64,000 bases of DNA from Chryseobacterium oncorhynchi. Its GTDB lineage: Bacteria > Bacteroidota > Bacteroidia > Flavobacteriales > Weeksellaceae. The position numbers and the translations under genes were made by a program. The stretch is taken from positions 310,001-374,000 of the forward strand of contig NZ_PPEI02000003.1 in the NCBI RefSeq assembly GCF_002899895.1. Direction: 5' to 3'. Shown here piece after piece: positions 27,249 through 35,739 of this stretch (its first letter is position 1; every line of letters begins with the position of its first letter). The notes under the pieces were generated by a model. It was not told where the DNA came from and did not search any database. It worked only from the letters and a program-made list of their open reading frames with translations.

Positions 27249-28169
27249 TTAGCTCTCAAGATATCGGTTTAATGATTCCTGAAGGTGGTTGCGAATGTCA
27301 TCAACTAAACATTTAGGTTCCAGCACCGTTACCTCCTTTCCATAAGAAAGAATTTCTTGCATAAAGTCATAGGTAGGGTGGAGAAAGAATTCAAAATAGA
27401 TTTCTTCCGGAGTTTCTTTGGTTTCTTTTTGTGATTGGTGAAGCGGAAAACTTCTGATATATTCTCCCTGATGGCGGCTGCATTTTAATACAATATTCTG
27501 AGGCTTTTGTTCTGCCAGATTCATCACTCCGAAAGCATTTTTAAAATGCTCCTTGAAATTATATTTGTATTTTTCTCTGAATTGGTTCTTTGCTACATCC
27601 AGATAATTGATTCTATCCAGTCCAAATGATTTTAAAGTTTTATCCTTGGTATCAATGGCGATGAGGTACCATCTGTCTTTAGATTCTTTTAAAGCCAGCG
27701 GATGTACCTTTCTGGAAGTCATTAGTTTGTTTTTGTAATTGTAGTGTTCAAAAGATACTACTCTTTTATTACGAATAGCAAAGAACAGATCATAAAAATG
27801 CTCTACACCGGTTGGTTTTCTACTTTCAAAGAAAATAAAGTCGGAAAAGTTGGGATGAAGATTCAGGGCATTGCTTACCTGAAAAGATTCCAATAGCTTT
27901 TGATTGTATTCATCCACTTCCATGATAGGGCGGCTCTCAATATAATAACGGTTGTCCCCCTTTTTTTTGTTGTGAATAGAAAGGTTAAAAAGATCCGAAA
28001 TTTCACGAATATCCCTCTGCAAGGTTCGAATAGAGTAGCTCTTGATCCCCGCATCCTGGAATTCAAAGGAGTTTAAAAGATAGTCCTCCAGCTGCGAATA
28101 AGTAGCTGGAGAGCTTTCTAGTCTTTTAATGATTAAGGCATATCTTGTCAGATAAAAATCTTTTTTCAT
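27249..28169 (-). CDS. WYL-domain transcriptional regulator
   Basis: This 306-residue protein has an N-terminal winged HTH (about 1-75, with YSIRTLQRDIREISDLFNL as the recognition part), a WYL domain at about 130-200 (RVVSFEHYNYKNKLMTSRKVHPLALKESKDRWYLIA, with the WYL-type aromatic triad) and a WCX extension. WYL regulators sense nucleic-acid ligands or other small molecules and often control DNA-damage or anti-phage genes. Its own promoter carries the 18-bp dyad found at four other places in the next 11 kb, and an inverted repeat ATGAAACA-CATA-TGTTTCAT lies in its leader. It is therefore the best local candidate for controlling that gene set (inference). Confidence 0.92.
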   Translation of the reverse strand: MKKDFYLTRYALIIKRLESSPATYSQLEDYLLNSFEFQDAGIKSYSIRTLQRDIREISDLFNLSIHNKKKGDNRYYIESRPIMEVDEYNQKLLESFQVSNALNLHPNFSDFIFFESRKPTGVEHFYDLFFAIRNKRVVSFEHYNYKNKLMTSRKVHPLALKESKDRWYLIAIDTKDKTLKSFGLDRINYLDVAKNQFREKYKYNFKEHFKNAFGVMNLAEQKPQNIVLKCSRHQGEYIRSFPLHQSQKETKETPEEIYFEFFLHPTYDFMQEILSYGKEVTVLEPKCLVDDIRNHLQESLNRYLES

Positions 28170-28216
28170 TCGGATATATTTATGTTTACAGTGTTACTTA
28201 CAGTTATTAATAGGGT

Positions 28217-28236
28217 ATGAAACACATATGTTTCAT
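28217..28236. promoter_or_regulatory. Inverted repeat in the WYL-gene leader
   Basis: ATGAAACA (28217-28224) and TGTTTCAT (28229-28236) are perfect 8-bp arms with spacer CATA. It lies about 17 bp downstream of the -7 box, in the expected early transcribed region. It suits an autorepressor operator. Confidence 0.45.
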
Positions 28237-28253
28237 GGTAAAGTTTTGTAAAA

Positions 28254-28289
28254 CAAATATATGCTCTTAATGCGACAAAACTTGTCGTG
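28254..28289 (-). promoter_or_regulatory. Dyad-linked promoter, copy 1 (WYL regulator)
   Basis: The minus strand has -7 box TATATTTG (28254-28261) preceded, after exactly 10 bp, by the 18-bp element at 28272-28289 (plus strand GCGACAAAACTTGTCGTG). CGACA and TGTCG arms form a perfect dyad. The element sits where a -33 box would be. Confidence 0.75.
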
Positions 28290-28355
28290 TTTTATTTTTT
28301 CGAAGAAGAAATATTGAAAATTAATATCATTGTATCTTCTACAATTTGAAGTATT

Positions 28356-28646
28356 TTATAATTCATCATCATCTTCCCATTCCTCAGCATAGCCATGTTT
28401 TGTTGAAGTAAAAAGGACTTCTCCTTTTTCAGCATCTACAATAACAAATTGAGGAATGGGTTCCGGGTATCCTTCAATCTTATAACTGACAACAAAAACA
28501 TTCCGTTTAGTATCCTCATATTTTCCATATCCGATAACTTTATTTTCCATGTATATTTTGTCAATTTCTGCAATGGATACATATTCTCTTTTTCGATCTT
28601 GTAAGTATTGTTTGACAATTTCTAATGCTTTTTCTTTTGTTATCAT
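28356..28646 (-). CDS. Probable immunity protein, Imm35/YrhB-like
   Basis: This 96-residue protein begins ITKEKALEIVKQYLQDRK, a helix typical of the Imm35/YrhB family, then ENKVIGYGKYEDTKRNVFVVSYKI and FVIVDAEKGEVLFTSTKHGYAEEW, a compact alpha/beta fold with an acidic tail. The start codon shares one base with the stop of the toxin-like gene upstream. The toxin-then-immunity order and overlap match polymorphic-toxin cassettes. The family call rests on my recollection of the motif and would need a profile search. Confidence 0.65.
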   Translation of the reverse strand: MITKEKALEIVKQYLQDRKREYVSIAEIDKIYMENKVIGYGKYEDTKRNVFVVSYKIEGYPEPIPQFVIVDAEKGEVLFTSTKHGYAEEWEDDDEL

Positions 28647-29080
28647 TATTTTAGATTTATAATTTTATTTATATTTACTCTTTGCCTTTTTTTAGGAATA
28701 TCATTTAGATTGAAAGGTAAGACTTCTACGATTGGATTACCAACTTTATCAGTTACTCTTGCTTCCTTGAGATGAAAGTTAATATAATCCTCAGCGTGCT
28801 TTAATTCTCTCCTATTTACATATTGTTTATATTCGATAATCTTCTCATATACATATTTTTCTCTTTCTACTAAAGCTTTTTTATAAAAGGCTTCTTTTCC
28901 AATTTTCATACAGTCTCTAAAGTGCATTAATTCATGTAAAACTTCATATGTTGTGGCATTCTCCCTTATAACAAATTTCATACTTATCCCATCTGTAATA
29001 AACATGGCAGCTTCATTGGGTTTCAATATAACAACATTTCTTGATGAATAAAAAAGGCAGAGTAAAAAACTCTGCCTCAT
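28646..29080 (-). CDS. Orphan metallopeptidase toxin domain (Tox-MPTase4-like)
   Basis: This ORF of up to 144 residues has no signal peptide or delivery domain. HELMHF at about 50-55 is an HExxH zinc site, followed by a helical region with EREKYVYEKIIEYKQYV, in the style of the polymorphic-toxin metallopeptidase MPTase4. The first codons overlap the terminator of the upstream 1263-residue gene, so the real start is unclear: 29080, 29005 (Met26) or 28981 (Met34) are possible. Domain-like sequence starts before Met26. It is probably a displaced toxin tip or the remnant of a larger effector, kept with its immunity gene. Confidence 0.6.
   Translation of the reverse strand: MRQSFLLCLFYSSRNVVILKPNEAAMFITDGISMKFVIRENATTYEVLHELMHFRDCMKIGKEAFYKKALVEREKYVYEKIIEYKQYVNRRELKHAEDYINFHLKEARVTDKVGNPIVEVLPFNLNDIPKKRQRVNINKIINLK
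29049..29077 (-). terminator. Terminator of the 1263-residue gene
   Basis: AGGCAGAGT and ACTCTGCCT form a perfect 9-bp stem with a 5-nt loop. On the minus strand it is followed by TTTTTATTC. It lies about 23 bp after the stop and overlaps the first codons of the toxin-like ORF. Confidence 0.85.
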
Positions 29081-29099
29081 GAATTGTGATTCACAGAAT

Positions 29100-32000
29100 T
29101 TATTGAAGTGCTTTCTTTAAATCAGATAAAGGAAGTGAAGCAATAACTTCTTTAGGATTATCATCTGTAGTTAGTTCAAGGAATCCGTTGTTCAGTTGAA
29201 TCTTGTCAACAAACTTATCATCTCCCGAGTTGAGCTGAGCATCAATAATTGAGAATTCAGTTTCTGTAACAACATCTGAAGGAACTTCAAATTCTTCAGG
29301 ATTTTCTTTCGTAAAAGGGAGTGCTGTAAGTGTTTTTAATCCAGCAGAATCTTCCTGTAGAATGTTTAATGAAGTTGGTAGAGTTGTGATCCAGGCTTTT
29401 CCTTGTTTCAAACCTACAGGCTCACGCATTTCATCCACAATACTCAGATATAATGGATCTCCGATTACAGGAACTTCACCGCCGTTCCAGATTCTTCCTG
29501 TCGACATAAAGAATTGTACAGCATCTTCAAATCCAGGATTTACGGTTACAATTACTCTTGCCATACCTGCCTGTAGAAAGTTTCTGAATAATGGATCTGT
29601 ACTGTTTGATAAGTACATTTTTTGCCATTCTTCACGGTTTGCCCAATAATAAGGATAGAAAGTATAATCCATAATACTCCATTCAAAAGCCTGTTCCATA
29701 AATTTGGCTAAAGCAGTATATTGATCAAGATTATCATCCAAAATAATGCTGAAATCCTGCATTGTTTTTGCACTATTTGTAAGGTTTTTACCTAAAGCTC
29801 CATAGTCTTGTAGCAGATAAGCAATACAATTGTGCTTCAAAATAACAGATTCCATACTACGGTAGAAGTTATTAGAATTAAGATTTTCCTTATTCTTCTC
29901 TTGCTCTTCTTTGGTTTTCTTTTCTAATTCTTTTTGCTTTTCTAAAAAGGCATCATAAGCAGATTGATAAGCTTTAATGATAGCATCAAAATTTTCCTGT
30001 TTCCATACGTCCATGTATTCATCAGAAAGTTTGCAGGTAACTTCAAAATTGAAATTAATAGAGTCTATATTGTGACCTTGATATACAAAATCATAAGCCC
30101 CTTTAACATTTTGAGGAGTATATTCTGCAATACGATCATCATTATTTGAATACGTTTCGATTAGCTGGGGCATTCCGCCCGCAAAATCACTTGAAAAAAT
30201 TCTTGCAATTCCTTTTACATCTTTTTCAAATCCATACCACATTTTGACATGGCTTGCCTGATAATTAACCGGAATATCAATTGTGATATGTTGATATTGG
30301 TTATTTCCATCTAACTTGTTCCAATTAACTCCGGTGGTAAACTTCTTTGTACTTTCAATCAGTTCGGTTAATTTTACATTGTAATAACTTGCCCATTCTT
30401 GCAATTGACCTACCGTTGCTGATTTTGAATCTGCCATTGTTCTTGGTGAAGGTGCAATTCTTGGATCAATAGGAGCTGTGAGGCTTTCTGTAACTGTAGC
30501 TGCCATTGCCAAACGGTGAAGCTGTGCCGGCTCAGGGACCATAAACTCAAACATGGTACGTTTTCCATAGTTATAAATCTGATTTTTCATCTTTTTATCA
30601 ACCCATCTGTAAACGCCAACTACATGCTTATTTCCATTTCTGTTATCAAAGCCGTGAGCATTGTTTTCTTCAAATTCTTCAATGATCTTTTCAATCCTTT
30701 CTTCTGCTACTTTAGTAAGAATCCTTTCTGTAGCTTTTTCAGTGATTTCCTGAGATTTTGTTACAGCTTGTCTTGTACTGTCGTGCTGTGCGGTATTGTT
30801 TGCATAGCTACCACCTACTTCAAGTGTCCATCTTCCTCCTTCTGCCGTGAATCTTGTATGGGCTTCAATGCTTTGCTGCTTGTCCAGTTCCTTTGCAACT
30901 TCAGATTGCATGTCGTTTCTTGTAGTGCTTGTTGTATCACTTAGAGTTTCTCTTTCGGTAGATTTTGAGAGAGTAGTTTGAACCTCACTTCTTCTTAATC
31001 GTCGTGTAGATTTTTGTTTAAACTCTTTTGCCATGACATTTTCAATGTGGGTAACTTCACCTGGAACATACGCATGGGTACTTTGTACAACTTTAAGATA
31101 ATCTGCAATACCTAACCTTTTCACCCCAAAATGTTTAGGAGAAAATGTTCCCGGTTTAGGGGTTTGATTTCCGTCTTCAGAGTTTTTAGAGTCTTTTGTT
31201 ATGGATTCTTCGGAATATAAAATCCCTGTATAAGGTTGGTCAACCTGAAGGTCTGTATATTTTACAGTGGCCCGCTTTCCATTATTGAAGAAAATTTGAA
31301 TATCTAATGATTTAATCAATTTTCCAAATTGATCAACCAGAATAGGAGGGAAAGTAACCTTGTTGTCTACAATTCCAATATTTGAATAAGTTTCTTCAAA
31401 GGTTCCTAAATCTGTAATAGCGGTCACTTGTGCTGAGCCTAATCCCCAAGAATTACTTTCCGCCTGATAATAGAAAGTAAGTGATGCAGGAGTTCTTGCA
31501 GCAATCGCATCATAGCTAGCTTTTAAATAATAGGTTTTGGAAATAATTTGAGAAAGATTACTTCTTGAATTACTGACAGGCACTAGAACATTTCCAAGAT
31601 TGAGATACTTTTGTTCCTGAAGAGGCGATTTTTGGAATAATTGCTGTGTGTTTTCAGTTAGCTCTTCGTTCAATTTTTCAAACACTTCAGTATAGGTGTC
31701 ATAGAAATCAATCATTTCAACAACAGCGTCTCCTAATTTTAATTTTCTGTCTGATAATACGGTAATACTTGAGAAATCAAATCCATCTGCAGGAAGTTCT
31801 CCACTTTCAAGTTCTGCGAAAATATTAATAAATAACTTTAAAGATTCTAATGAAAGTTTTGATTTAAAGTCTTCAAAATTAAGCTGATCTTTGTAGATAA
31901 ACTCAAAAGGAGGAATTTCCAATGGAAGAAGTGCTTGATACAATGCATCAATTTGCTCTTTCGTCATTCCTTCTTTAATCTGACTTTTGATTTCCTTGAG

Positions 32001-32891
32001 CTGTGCATTGTAGGCATCAGTTTCTTTTTTGTATTGTTCTTTGTAGGCTGCATATGCAGTATCGTAAGTCTTATTCTTAGATTTTACATAAAGAGTCTGG
32101 ATCTTTTCCAAGTCAGATTTTAGCTTTGTAAGGCCCTGCTCTTCAAAATTAAGTTGTGTTAATTCTGAAATTTTATCCCCTTCGGCTTTCAGCTGATGTT
32201 GAATAGATAAAGGAATATCAGTCCCATTAATTACTCCATCCCCAATTTTAGAAACATTTACCTGAAATGCATTCCCGGTAGGATTTTGGGGTATATTTTC
32301 ACCCTCATATCCGTCTCCAAAAAATTTCATTGGTAAGACGACTTTAGCCGCTAAGGCTTTGGCTTTTAAATTATCACCATTAATTTTAATGAGCTCTGGT
32401 GTAATGGGTAAGTCACAAACATATCCGAAGTGAATTGCCTTTAAAATATGTACTAAAGCTTCTTTAACATAAAAATTATTTTGAGTAACAGTCTGATAAA
32501 TTAAATTATCCCATACCTGTCCCATTTTACTCTGAATAGAGCTGCTATTATAAAGGCTTTTGGCTATAATTTCATCAGAAACAGAGATTGTTTCCTTTTT
32601 AGCAATTTTTCGTCCGATTTTAAGAATTTCCGAAAGAGGGCCTGTTTCAATTTCCTTTTCGCTTTGATAACCTGCAGTATTGAATGATTTAGCTGCGTCT
32701 TCCAAAGCTTTAAACTTTTTTAAGGCTGTGTCTTTTGGATTAACAGCAGCGTCAAAAGCACTAGCCAATTCAGAAGCTTTGTGGATAAATCCTAAGTTGA
32801 CTGTTTTTGTTTCTGTTAATTGTGGGTTTCTTAAGCTTACAAATCTGAAAAGTGTTTGTGATGCATTATTTGTTGTATCGTTTGTTGCCAT
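29100..32891 (-). CDS. Uncharacterised 1263-residue protein of the fibre locus
   Basis: I cannot name this protein. It has no signal peptide or membrane segment. Coiled-coil-like charged stretches occur at about 235-310 and about 975-1000. A basic-to-polar segment at about 625-690 (FKQKSTRRLRRSEVQTTLS followed by many Ser/Thr/Glu) is unlike the rest. The C-terminal part holds MDYTFYPYYWANREEW at about 1078-1093 and FLQAGMARVIVTVNPGFEDA, a signature I vaguely recall from large hypothetical proteins in many phyla. It follows the two fibre-module genes by 46 bp and ends at its own terminator. A structural or contractile-injection/phage-tail-related role is only suggested by neighbours. Confidence 0.6.
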   Translation of the reverse strand: MATNDTTNNASQTLFRFVSLRNPQLTETKTVNLGFIHKASELASAFDAAVNPKDTALKKFKALEDAAKSFNTAGYQSEKEIETGPLSEILKIGRKIAKKETISVSDEIIAKSLYNSSSIQSKMGQVWDNLIYQTVTQNNFYVKEALVHILKAIHFGYVCDLPITPELIKINGDNLKAKALAAKVVLPMKFFGDGYEGENIPQNPTGNAFQVNVSKIGDGVINGTDIPLSIQHQLKAEGDKISELTQLNFEEQGLTKLKSDLEKIQTLYVKSKNKTYDTAYAAYKEQYKKETDAYNAQLKEIKSQIKEGMTKEQIDALYQALLPLEIPPFEFIYKDQLNFEDFKSKLSLESLKLFINIFAELESGELPADGFDFSSITVLSDRKLKLGDAVVEMIDFYDTYTEVFEKLNEELTENTQQLFQKSPLQEQKYLNLGNVLVPVSNSRSNLSQIISKTYYLKASYDAIAARTPASLTFYYQAESNSWGLGSAQVTAITDLGTFEETYSNIGIVDNKVTFPPILVDQFGKLIKSLDIQIFFNNGKRATVKYTDLQVDQPYTGILYSEESITKDSKNSEDGNQTPKPGTFSPKHFGVKRLGIADYLKVVQSTHAYVPGEVTHIENVMAKEFKQKSTRRLRRSEVQTTLSKSTERETLSDTTSTTRNDMQSEVAKELDKQQSIEAHTRFTAEGGRWTLEVGGSYANNTAQHDSTRQAVTKSQEITEKATERILTKVAEERIEKIIEEFEENNAHGFDNRNGNKHVVGVYRWVDKKMKNQIYNYGKRTMFEFMVPEPAQLHRLAMAATVTESLTAPIDPRIAPSPRTMADSKSATVGQLQEWASYYNVKLTELIESTKKFTTGVNWNKLDGNNQYQHITIDIPVNYQASHVKMWYGFEKDVKGIARIFSSDFAGGMPQLIETYSNNDDRIAEYTPQNVKGAYDFVYQGHNIDSINFNFEVTCKLSDEYMDVWKQENFDAIIKAYQSAYDAFLEKQKELEKKTKEEQEKNKENLNSNNFYRSMESVILKHNCIAYLLQDYGALGKNLTNSAKTMQDFSIILDDNLDQYTALAKFMEQAFEWSIMDYTFYPYYWANREEWQKMYLSNSTDPLFRNFLQAGMARVIVTVNPGFEDAVQFFMSTGRIWNGGEVPVIGDPLYLSIVDEMREPVGLKQGKAWITTLPTSLNILQEDSAGLKTLTALPFTKENPEEFEVPSDVVTETEFSIIDAQLNSGDDKFVDKIQLNNGFLELTTDDNPKEVIASLPLSDLKKALQ

Positions 32892-32937
32892 TTTTTATAT
32901 TTTGTTATTGTAGTATTTGGTTCAATAAAGAACATTA

Positions 32938-34662
32938 TTACACAGGTAAGTCTCCTTTTTTAGTGTATTCAAGGGTTAGAGTGAAGTTGTCAATTGCAGA
33001 ATAATCATAATTAGGATTATCTGTAAGCTGAAATTGTACAAACTCTTTTTGCAATGAGATAAAAGCCTTACCTCTTAATTGATTACCTGCAAAACCTGCT
33101 TTCATATCATACCACTCTGTAAACATCTGATTGGAAACAATAACTTCCATACCTTCGAAGATGTTATCTATCTGAATAATACCGTTATCTGGGATTTGAG
33201 AGAAAAAAACAGTTTTTCTATAGATGGGTTTATTGTCAATCCATAATCCGCCGGTTCTGACCTCCTCTCTTGTGTAGGAGTGTTGTTTATCTGCGTATTT
33301 CTTCTGGATATAATCAAGATCTTTTATGTTGGGAGTATAGTCAGATGCTCCTGAAAGTCCTCTTACATCAGCTCCACCACAACTAATCACATAAGTAGGC
33401 TCAATTGTAGTAATTCCCTTTTTTGTAATTTCAGCTACAGGACCATCAAATTGTTCAAGGAATGTAAATGTAGAATGGCCCATAAGAGTTCCATTTTGAT
33501 TTTTATCTGAACAGAAAACGGCACCTTTAGAAAGTCTGGTAAAGCTATTGTTAGTCATGTCCTTGATGACAATATCTCCCGTTACCGGCTTATTAGACAT
33601 TGTTCCGGCTAATGGAACTGACTCGGAAGTGGCTTTGTCTTCCCATCCGAATGTTCCATCAGGTCTTGCAACGATATTTTTAGTATAACCTGCATCTGCT
33701 GTTGGAATCTGATTGGGTGTAATTGATAATTTACCATTCAGATTTACATATCGATCTACGAAGTTTCCTGAGATTAAAGCATCAGATAATGTTACAGAAT
33801 TTCCTCTGTTAATATTGTGAATATATAAGCTATCTTGTAATTGAACATTATTGAAATTAGAGTTGCTTCCAATAATTACGTTGTTTTTAGAGTCTGTCCC
33901 AAGGTAGTTCCCGGCACTAGTTCCGATAATAATATTTTGAAACTTTCTATCTCCTCCTACATTGCCAGCATAAGCTCCCAATATAGTATTTCCTTGTGCA
34001 CCACTACCATTGCTAAAACATGAGTATCCTACAATTGTATTTTCATTGGAATTAAGACCAATTCCCATGCTGAAGTTACCAATGACAGTATTTCCTTGAG
34101 TGCCATTATCTGTAGACGCAGAGTTGTGACCAACTACAACATGATCATTACCAAGAGGATTAGAACCTTTACCAACTGATACTATATAATTTGCTTGGTT
34201 GCTCAAATCATTTGATTCTTGACCAATCACAATGTTACTCAATTGGGCAGATCCACCATATCCTATCCCCTGTACTTTAATTAAGTTGGTAGTTTCGTTT
34301 CCTCTATCAGTTACGGATTGCAAGGTTCCAAGTTCACCCTGGGTAATGTCAATATATCTTGCTCCTGTCCATCGGTAAAGTTTATTGTTGTCTTTGATGA
34401 CATAAATCTTTCCGGATTCCCCTGATTTAGGAAGATTAGAAAAGGTATCAAATTCTAAGACATCATCTACATAGCTTGGAAGTTGTGAAGCGGGAACTAG
34501 TCCGCCTACAAGGTCTGCTTTTTGAGAAAAATCATATGCTAATTTGTCTAATGGAATTTTTTCTTCTTTATGCCAGTACGAGTCCTGCCAATCCCAAAAT
34601 TCTTCCTGTTTGGGAATGTCTCCATTTTCGAAATAAAGTTTTAATTCTTGTTTTGTTTTCAT
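32938..34662 (-). CDS. Tail-fibre-like protein with anchor module and beta-helix repeats
   Basis: This 574-residue protein lacks a signal peptide. Residues 1-36 (MKTKQELKLYFENGDIPKQE, then FWDWQDSYWHKEEKIP) are almost identical to the start of the neighbouring 207-residue protein. Residues about 57-110 (LPSYVDDVLEF, SGKIYVIKDNNKLYRWTG) match a module I know from flavobacterial phage and prophage tail fibres. Residues about 130-290 contain YadA-head-like NTVIG/NTIVG/NTILG/NIIIG repeats that would build a trimeric beta-helix. The C-terminus is a beta-rich tip. It is probably a fibre or adhesin of a phage-tail-like particle. It is the second gene of the operon. Confidence 0.75.
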   Translation of the reverse strand: MKTKQELKLYFENGDIPKQEEFWDWQDSYWHKEEKIPLDKLAYDFSQKADLVGGLVPASQLPSYVDDVLEFDTFSNLPKSGESGKIYVIKDNNKLYRWTGARYIDITQGELGTLQSVTDRGNETTNLIKVQGIGYGGSAQLSNIVIGQESNDLSNQANYIVSVGKGSNPLGNDHVVVGHNSASTDNGTQGNTVIGNFSMGIGLNSNENTIVGYSCFSNGSGAQGNTILGAYAGNVGGDRKFQNIIIGTSAGNYLGTDSKNNVIIGSNSNFNNVQLQDSLYIHNINRGNSVTLSDALISGNFVDRYVNLNGKLSITPNQIPTADAGYTKNIVARPDGTFGWEDKATSESVPLAGTMSNKPVTGDIVIKDMTNNSFTRLSKGAVFCSDKNQNGTLMGHSTFTFLEQFDGPVAEITKKGITTIEPTYVISCGGADVRGLSGASDYTPNIKDLDYIQKKYADKQHSYTREEVRTGGLWIDNKPIYRKTVFFSQIPDNGIIQIDNIFEGMEVIVSNQMFTEWYDMKAGFAGNQLRGKAFISLQKEFVQFQLTDNPNYDYSAIDNFTLTLEYTKKGDLPV

Positions 34663-34671
34663 TTTTGATAT

Positions 34672-35295
34672 TTATCTGTATGTGATGGTTGCGGTTGATG
34701 GGATGCCTGCATTACTAAGGTCTAATCCTGTTGGTGCGGAAACGGTTTGTAATGAAGGAATATTGAAAGCATTTTGCCCTACGGATTTAACCGATTTCGG
34801 GATGTATAATTCAGTAAGAGCAGTACTGCTGGAAAGTTGGAAGGCACTACTACCAATCGTTTCTATACCATTTTCCAGAATTAATTCAGAAATATTGGCA
34901 TATCCACTTAAAAAGGCACTGCCCTCAATTGTTTTGCAGGTTCCAGGAATTTTTAAAGACCCTTTTAAAAACTGATGAGCAAAAGCAAGAGATTTCAATT
35001 TTTCTAATGTTTTAGGTAATTGAACCTCTATAATTGTGTTTTTTGCTGCTCCACTATATATAAATCCGCCCACTGTTTTTATCCCTTCCGGAATAATAAC
35101 TCTCTTTCCTACTCCTGTAATTTCTTTACTGTCTGTAGGAGAAAATATGAATTCTTCATAAGTTGGTAGTTCAAAAGAACTGCTGGGTAATTTTTCATCT
35201 TTATGCCAGTATGAGTCCTGCCATGCCCAGAAATCTTCCTGCCTTGGGATATCTCCATTTTCGAAATAAAGTTTTAGTTCTTCTTTTGTTTTCAT
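34672..35295 (-). CDS. Anchor-module protein with BspA-like leucine-rich repeats
   Basis: This 207-residue protein shares its N-terminal 36 residues (ELKLYFENGDIP, FWAWQDSYWHKDEK) with the gene 9 bp downstream. The remainder, from about 60, is a run of BspA-type LRR_5 repeats (VIIPEGIKTVGGFIYSGAAK, IEVQLPKTLEKLKSLAF, LKIPGTCKTIEGSAF, LYIPKSVKSVGQNAF). The same anchor with a different display domain suggests interchangeable binding tips. It lacks a signal peptide, so it is not a surface BspA protein exported by Sec. It is the first clear gene of the fibre operon; no -7 box was found upstream. Confidence 0.75.
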   Translation of the reverse strand: MKTKEELKLYFENGDIPRQEDFWAWQDSYWHKDEKLPSSSFELPTYEEFIFSPTDSKEITGVGKRVIIPEGIKTVGGFIYSGAAKNTIIEVQLPKTLEKLKSLAFAHQFLKGSLKIPGTCKTIEGSAFLSGYANISELILENGIETIGSSAFQLSSSTALTELYIPKSVKSVGQNAFNIPSLQTVSAPTGLDLSNAGIPSTATITYR

Positions 35296-35326
35296 AAAAA
35301 ATTGTGATTTAATTAATAGATTAATA

Positions 35327-35354
35327 CTTGAAGCCTCTATTGGATGGCTTCAAG
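35327..35354. repeat. Hairpin in the fibre-operon leader
   Basis: CTTGAAGCC (35327-35335) and GGCTTCAAG (35346-35354) are perfect 9-bp arms with a 10-nt loop, 32 bp upstream of the 207-residue gene. No T-run follows on the minus strand, so it is more likely a leader structure than a terminator. Confidence 0.5.
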
Positions 35355-35430
35355 GTATTATAGCCTTGTTTTTGGAGTGGTTATAGGCTGTTTTCCACTT
35401 TTGGGGAATATTTTAGTGTTTTTGTGATCA

Positions 35431-35561
35431 TTTTAAACACAGTTCCGGCTGTTCAGCATCTTGTGATGGTGATTCAAAGGATTCGAGAATAATAGTAATG
35501 AGACTGTTGGTGTGTAGTATAGAAAATGACTGAACAGCAGCAGAACGTGTTGTGTTTAAAA
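35431..35561. repeat. Imperfect long inverted repeat
   Basis: The left arm (35431-35456) and right arm (35530-35561) share TTTTAAACACA, GTTC and GCTGTTCAG in inverted order, with a few inserted bases in the right arm. They enclose 73 bp with no ORF. GGCTGTTCAGCAT from the left arm recurs directly at 35783-35795. It could be a small inverted-repeat element or an operator array; it lies between the acidic-protein gene and the fibre operon. Confidence 0.55.
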
Positions 35562-35568
35562 GTATATA

Positions 35569-35739
35569 TTAAAGTGTGTCTTCTTCCAGAGCATCATCTT
35601 CAAAGTCTGTTCTGAAGAAGTTTTCAATGTCATTGAGATAGTTTTCATAGTCCATCTCTGCATTTTCGATGTCGCTCCACTCTATGGTGTAGAGATCTTC
35701 ATCGAAGATTGTATCTGTGTTGTGAGTTGGCGTTTCCAT
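35569..35739 (-). CDS. Small acidic protein with dyad-linked promoter
   Basis: I do not recognise this protein, 56 residues from the ATG at 35739 (METPTHNTDTIF). The longer ORF start at 35814 is a TTG and is less likely. It is extremely acidic (about 20 Asp/Glu, few basic residues) and aromatic-containing (LYTIEWSDIENAEMDYENYL), without Cys or membrane segments. Acidic proteins of this kind can be DNA mimics, chaperone-like partners or regulators, but nothing decides among these. Its promoter carries copy 2 of the 18-bp dyad, and it precedes the fibre operon. Confidence 0.55.
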   Translation of the reverse strand: METPTHNTDTIFDEDLYTIEWSDIENAEMDYENYLNDIENFFRTDFEDDALEEDTL

